Positions 58,601 to 64,000 of a DNA stretch of 64,000 nt are shown one piece after another (the first letter of the stretch is position 1; every line of letters begins with the position of its first letter). Both the position numbers and the translations under genes were made by a program. The stretch is from Eleginops maclovinus (Eukaryota; Chordata; Actinopteri; Perciformes; Eleginopidae). The DNA lies in assembly GCF_036324505.1 (NCBI RefSeq), contig NC_086365.1, forward strand, positions 4,646,655 to 4,710,654, in the 5' to 3' direction. Below the pieces are notes generated by a model. The model saw only the letters and a program-made list of their open reading frames with translations. It had not been told where the DNA came from and did not search any database.

Positions 58601-59114
58601 AGAGCAACATCACAAAGGGACATACATACCACTCACATTTGCACGCTGTACACGTCAAACTTACATGTCCAAAAGCCTTACACACAATCAGGCACACACT
58701 TTCTCCAGCGCATTGATTCTTTTAAAAATAAGAAATCATTGACTGTGGCCAAGTTGACTGGGTGTGTTGACAAGACAGTGAACAATATTGATGTCCCGAG
58801 CTACAGTTGGAGCAGAGCTCACTACAGAGTAGGTGCCTTGAATTGCATTATTGCACAGCATGCACACAAGCACAGAGACGTCTACACACAAACATACAAA
58901 CACGTATATAGTTGGTAATTAGTCAGCCTGACAGAACATCCCATGGCATGTGAGGACAAATGCAGCTGAATTAGACTAGGGGAAGCTACTCCTGCTAACA
59001 CACAGTCCCCGACGTACACACAGTCAACAGGGAGGGTCTCCGCCCAGTATGAGGGCCTAATTAGGACAGAGATAATTGGGAAATGAAGGCGGTAATGGTA
59101 GTAGGGGAGGGTCA

Positions 59115-59133
59115 GTGTGTGTGTGTGTGTGTG
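59115..59133. repeat. Short (GT)n microsatellite
   Basis: Nine GT units ending in GGGG. Confidence 0.85.
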
Positions 59134-60003
59134 GGGCTATGTTTATTTCAAAGAGATGTTCAATTATCCAATAGAAAATGTGCACAAACCCCAACAATGG
59201 TTTCCCACGGGGGGCTAGACAGCAAAGGCACTATTGGGAAAAGTGAAACGACAGCAGGCGATCGACAAACACATACACAGGGACACAAAAGGCATGCACA
59301 AACAGGATATATGCCAAATTTAGCAAGAGACACAAAAGCCACAGTGAGAGAGAAACAGAGGGTGGTAGGAGAGGGGCGACACGGGGAGAGAACACCAGAT
59401 GAAAAATGAGGCATCCTAGCAGACAGGCCTCAGACGACACCACGCTCTCCCATCGCAGCAGAGCCTTAGGGATACACAGGGAATTTTGGGTAATGCGGTC
59501 CGACATGCCACAGCTCAGTGGCCCCCTGACTGGCTGCTTTGATTGGGCCGACAAGCTCGCAGTAGGGATGGGTCATGGCGGAGGTTCCTGATTGGACGCC
59601 CATTTCAGGAGGCAGACTGTGAGATAGCAGCATCTGTTTGTCCTCAGCATAACGTTGATTAGCCAAAACTCAGCTACAACATTAATCTACGTGCTAAAGG
59701 TCGATAAGAACCAAAGACACAAACTGTACCTTTCATTTCACAGCAAACATTTTGCTTTAGGTCATCGTATTATCTAAGCATGTAGTCATCAGGTACAGGT
59801 GTACTCTGCTACCAAAGCACTTAAGGTACTTCTGGGAATAAGTGCATACAACTCGAAGAAAATGGCCTTTAAAATGTGAAGGAATAAACACATTCATGGA
59901 ACAGGTCATGACCTAGAGGCATTACACACATCCTTTTTATCTCTCAAATATCGTCTTAGTAATGTACGTTTGTATATCTTTTCAGGAAGGGTTCGCTGAG
60001 AAA

Positions 60004-60033
60004 CCATGGACGGCTCTTCTTAGTCGTCCATGG
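60004..60033. repeat. 12-bp-stem hairpin
   Basis: CCATGGACGGCT pairs with AGTCGTCCATGG across the six-base loop CTTCTT, with one G-T wobble. It is followed after a few bases by an A8 run. Confidence 0.85.
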
Positions 60034-60599
60034 CCATAAAAAAAACATATTGTAGACACCTTACCTTGGGCTCCTTCTCCTGCACATGCCCTTCCTCTCC
60101 CTCAATGAAAAAATATCTTGCAACCATGCATTCATTCATAACCTAGGGCTCCATGCAGCTTTCTGAAAAAGCCTCAGAAATGCTTACCAGCAAAACCATC
60201 ACGCACACGGAGTGATATTAGTTTAATGCGAGGCATGATTAATTGAGGAGCGGAGAGACTCAGTGGCCCAGTTCTCAGTTGCATTTAGATACAGCGACAT
60301 ATCTTCTCAGTACGAACTGACTGTCCTTTGGTTGCAATGTCATGTATCATGCATTAGCTAACATATTAATCACCATAAAGATGACTCAAATATAATTAGA
60401 TTTCTCCCCCGGTGCATGCCTGATTTGGTGTTTCACTTCCTCAGTGTGAATTTGAGGTCATGTCTCTCTCCACCGATTTCCCAGCAGGAAAGTGGGCTCG
60501 GGGAAGCGTTAGGGGCTATCCCTCACTTCTTTTCTATTGGGAATGTCTCTCTTTCCCTCCATTCCTCTCTACTTCACAGTTACGAATGGTGCTTTTATG

Positions 60600-60880
60600 G
60601 ATGAGCCGGCTAATGAAGGATCCATCTTCTGTGATTAACATTTTCCCAGGCCCAGGAATCGTCTGTGGGTTCAATTATCACTCAGGAGCCCACCTATTGT
60701 TCAGGTGGCATGCGCCTGCTAAGTGGAGGTTTATACCTCCAACAATGTGCGTTAGTGCACATCAATTATGCAGGTGGCAGCAATTACATATTTATGTATT
60801 CTGATAATTACATTTTTAATACAGCAGATGTCAGCCTCATTTATAGCACTTAATGAAAATGAATGACGGTCATTTTACAG
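60600..60880. promoter_or_regulatory. Strong candidate conserved regulatory element
   Basis: The block includes CTGTGATTAACATTTTCCC and GTTCAATTATCACTC, plus the inverted repeat TGGAGGT/ACCTCCA (60724-60741). CATCAATTATGCAGGTGG, GCAATTACATATTTATG, CTGATAATTACATTTTTAATAC and CACTTAATGAAAATGAATGACGG follow. The AT-rich homeodomain cores alternate with E-box-like CAGGTGG words at three places, and there are no simple repeats. Three plus frames run across it, but none has a domain or a consistent codon pattern. Confidence 0.45.
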
Positions 60881-60899
60881 TGAGAAGTTTGTAGGAGTG

Positions 60900-61420
60900 T
60901 CGAAAAAAGTCTGCATCGCATGGGTGAGTTTGGCCGCGTTATGAATGTAAATGATGCGTCCTTTATTGATTAGGTGAGCCTTAGTAACATGAAGTTGTAA
61001 TTTCATTGTGGAGATCATGACAAATTTACATAATCATGCACTAAGTGCTGTGTTACAAAAAGGGTTGCTATACATACATCCCCCATCCGTGCTAGTGGCT
61101 TTCATTCCTGGGACATGTGGTGCTGGTACCCAGGCAATGCAGTATGTAATCTTTAATGCAGTACATCATTAATTTTCACTCTACTTCGTGAGGTCATGAA
61201 AACCGTTGAAGATGCCAATCAATTCTTCTACATTGTCGAGCGATTATGCGGCACTATTGCGTAACCAGTGCGCTATTAAAAGGAACAAACTGGGGCAAAA
61301 GGACTCCGCATCATGAGGGGCGGCAATCCCAGTGAGCAAACGGACTGTGCATCCAAATTAAATATGGCATTATGTACGGCTTCTGACATCTGAAAATGAG
61401 TCAGAATCTCCGAGGGGCAT
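60900..61420. promoter_or_regulatory. Candidate conserved regulatory element with retained CpGs
   Basis: It has GGCCGCGTTATGAATG, ATGATGCGTCCTTTATTG, GTCGAGCGATTATGCGGC, TTGCGTAACCAGTGCG and GGGGCGGCAATCCC. CpG dinucleotides are kept at unusually high density for AT-rich unique DNA, alternating with ATTA cores. Retained CpGs outside genes and repeats can indicate an unmethylated, selectively maintained element. Conservation was not tested. Confidence 0.4.
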
Positions 61421-63039
61421 CCCCACAAAACAAGCCCATAAGAGAGAGAGAAAATTCAATAGCAATTTGTTCTGATTTTTTGGGAAGATGTTGTGTTTGT
61501 TGTCCAGTCATTTGTACTCATGCAAGACTCATCATTACATGCCCGTAGGAGAATGACTCCACACACTAATGTGGAGGTCATGTTTCTAGAAATATCTCGG
61601 GTTTTGGTCACCCATCATGAAGAGTAAAAATAAAACTAGTGATCATGGGCAACGTCTTCACAGGCCTCTGAACACTGTGGCCCTTTGACATGACTGCTGC
61701 TTGAACTTTCCTCATATTCACTGCAATCACAATGGTATACCAAGCACTGCAAATACCCAAAGGCGTGTGAATTATTTGGTGGTCATTAGGAGTAAGGCTG
61801 TGTTCTTGGGATAAGGAAGGTTGTCATCAGCGAAGATACTTCTGAGATTCACTCTAAATGCAGATTTCATGAAGCGTTTGACAACTGCAAGGAGACTAGG
61901 CAGTGGGAAATAACCTCAGCTGTAATCAAATAAAAACACAAGAGGCCTTCAGTTCCACTCAGCCCTTTGACAAGTGAACTGCCCACTGCTATGAGTATAT
62001 CCATATCCACCATTGGTTGAATTTTGGTATGGGAGACAGAGAAAATATGTGTATTGACTGTAGTTGATTAATGACAAGCTTAATGGTTGTCACAGGACTT
62101 TAATAGAGTTTGTTTTCAACTACAACAAATAATAAAAGGATTAAAAAGGACTGCAATAAAAAGGTTTCATTAAACAAACAGATTGAGCCTCAATTAAAAG
62201 AACTGTCAAATTTGTTTTCAAACTATTGCCATATTGCTTTGGATTGCAACATGTGTACTGCGTTTTGTATTTTTGTTGATTTTGCTTTTTTTTATTACAG
62301 CTTGTTGTTTTCATAAAGTACAAAGTCCTTTCATTACAGACGATTAGTTATTCTGAATACAGCCTTATCTGTGAAGCTTATTGACTATGAAGTGCTAAAT
62401 TGGACATGGCTCCCCATGGGTTTAGGCCAACACTTCTGTCGGGGCTTAGTTAAGTTTACTGAGTCTGTGCATCACATCTATTTGGCAGGAAGGCCCCACA
62501 CAGACAGAGAAACTGTGAAAATGAGTGTGATGATAATAAGACATGCGGGGGCCATCGTGACATCCAAAGATTTCTGGTTTTCTTTTAACTCTCCAATGTC
62601 AGTGCTGTGTTGTTGAGTTGTTTTGATGGCTGGCAAAGTTGAGGGCATATGTAAATGATAACTGATCGATACCTGCCAGCACTTGCAGACAAACTGGGCC
62701 TCAGCTTGAGCTGCAATGCATTCCTGCCTATCAACCACGGACTTGTGCCTAAATTGGAAATCCAATATTCGTTTATGGAGCTCAAGATATTGCGATTAAT
62801 TAAATTTTCGTCATGCTGTCAGTCTTTTGCCTCCTTTCCCCACTGGTGATTCATGGGGTGGAAAAGCAGAGTCCATCTTCCTTACCGTCTCTCATTCGCC
62901 CCTTCCTCCTCCCTCAGCTTTCTTGCTTGAGTACAGATTTAAGAATGAAAGAGATGTCAAAAGGAGAAGAAGAAAATAACAGTCAGAAAAATGACAGGCC
63001 GGTGTCAAAACAATTCACCCGTGGTAATATTTGTGCAAA

Positions 63040-63190
63040 GGAGCTTTAACATGGTGACAGAAATGCACATACAATATTCATGAGATAGATCTCAGGAGCT
63101 CCTCAGATGGGTTTCATGTGCGAGCTGGTGATTGACTGGCTTATAATTGTCTTGGTCATCAATCGAGCAACACTGACAAGGACAAAAAGG
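63040..63190. promoter_or_regulatory. Candidate regulatory block with PBX-type site
   Basis: GGTGATTGACTGG (about 63126-63138) matches the TGATTGAC core bound by PBX heterodimers, next to ACAATATTCATGAGATAGATC and GTCATCAATCG. Function is inferred. Confidence 0.3.
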
Positions 63191-63474
63191 ACATTCAACA
63201 AAGGCGTGAAATGTGAGAGAATGCCAAGACTCGCACTGAGCTAACAAGTCGTGCCAGTAAACAATGTTGTCCTAGCTTTTGCATTATTTGATGAGCAAAT
63301 TAATACACCGGATTGAAGGATGTTGAATAAATTAGGTAAACAAGGACCTAATCAAAAATGAAAATACTTTTGCATCAGAAAACAAATCAAATCCTGGATT
63401 GTCCATGATCGCTTTCAAGTGCAGCTTCCTCATCAACCTTCACTGTCGTGTCCCTTCAGCTTCCACGGCAACCT

Positions 63475-63488
63475 GTTGCCTTGGAGAC
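63475..63488. promoter_or_regulatory. RFX X-box-like site
   Basis: GTTGCCTTGGAGAC fits the X-box pattern GTTGCC-NN-GGNRAC except for the AGAC end, a commonly tolerated form. A second GGCAAC half site lies just left (63467-63472). Confidence 0.4.
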
Positions 63489-64000
63489 AGTAAAGCTCCA
63501 AAACAGTAGTGTTAAGGCAGACAGAAGCAGATGGACAATGTGTCATCGCCTATACTTTAATTGAAAATTGTCCAACACTGTGTTTGTTCCCTGACTCACT
63601 CAGGCTTAATTATTCTTCACATGAGCACTTTGACAGGTAAGAAGCTTATCCTGTCAGACAAACATTAACTTGACACCAGACACTGCTTTACATCTCAGTA
63701 CAGCCTACAGCCGTGCGACAGCCCAATTACTGTTTGAAAGCAGCACCTTGGACATTGTATCAATTACAACTCACTGGAAGGCTTGGGCCAAATCCACTTA
63801 TGAAAGATAGGGGAAGTCATTATCGTGCTACTGTACCGAAAGTAATTAAGTAAAGCAAATTGCGACTGGTTATTGTCTTCTAATTAAGTCTAAGGCAGTG
63901 ATTCCCCCCCTCCCCTCCCCTGCTCTTCCATCCTCTAGATCTACCTAGAGCAACAGCATCATTTTCTTCCGTTTCTGTACTGTAACTGTCCCCTTTTGTG

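Larger units (their letters stand above)
54696..60003. other. Unique non-coding stretch without a gene
   Basis: No gene. It holds the regulatory-like blocks at 55690-56100, 56860-57130 and 58200-58600. Imperfect ATC/CAT triplets at 57185-57245 are decayed simple repeat. A short (GT)n lies at 59115-59133, and a GC-richer part at 59400-59640 has two inverted CCAAT boxes (GATTGG near 59541 and 59591). Confidence 0.5.
60034..64000. other. Unique non-coding stretch without a gene
   Basis: No gene is supported. The prominent regulatory-like blocks at 60600-60880 and 60900-61420 are listed separately. There is a further candidate at 63040-63190 and an RFX X-box-like site at 63475-63488. The plus frames at 60416-60853 overlap the first block and are shadows of one another. 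Confidence 0.5.

Overview
The window looks like a teleost fish chromosome, probably a percomorph. The reasons are a Rex3-type (RTE clade) retrotransposon, several hAT-type elements including one with Tol2-like ends, a fish L2-type LINE tail, a fish Tc1-type fragment, abundant (CA)n microsatellites and an AT-leaning base composition. I found no host protein-coding gene, no exon I would defend, and no tRNA, rRNA or CRISPR array. The longest open frames are low-complexity (CA repeats), skewed purine/pyrimidine tracts, or transposon remnants. The window is best read as a gene desert or the inside of a very large intron.

Layout. 1-14.8 kb: unique non-coding sequence with (CA)n arrays, a few strong short inverted repeats and motif-rich blocks resembling regulatory DNA. 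14.8-23.1 kb: transposon-rich, holding a hAT fragment (14.8 kb), a Tol2-like non-autonomous element (17.8-18.3 kb), a Rex3 copy with a 12-bp target duplication apparently inserted in an older repeat (19.9-21.4 kb), and a hAT element with a transposase-exon remnant and a perfect 8-bp target duplication (22.0-23.1 kb). 23.1-40.7 kb: mostly unique DNA with dense homeodomain- and POU-type motif blocks and one MITE (32.1-32.6 kb). 40.7-42.7 kb: a second copy of the 22-kb hAT family, itself interrupted by a solo LTR, followed by an L2-type LINE tail. 45.2-45.6 kb: a short hAT-like MITE with a CpG-rich core. 50-54.7 kb: a hAT terminal fragment, a LINE tail abutting a Tc1-type fragment, and an almost complete copy of the hAT family seen at 14.8 kb. 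54.7-64 kb: unique DNA with the most convincing regulatory-like blocks (55.7-56.1, 58.2-58.6 and 60.6-61.4 kb).

No genes act together here. The plausible function is long-range cis-regulation of a developmental gene outside the window, which I cannot name. Regulatory calls rest on motif content only, since conservation cannot be seen from one sequence. The transposon calls are firmer: several have terminal inverted repeats, target-site duplications and a matching second copy or empty site inside the window. I did not find an undescribed biological system. The items most worth checking are the nested-element history at 41.2 kb, the two identical palindromic TAATCATGGATTA sites, and the 60.6-61.4 kb block.
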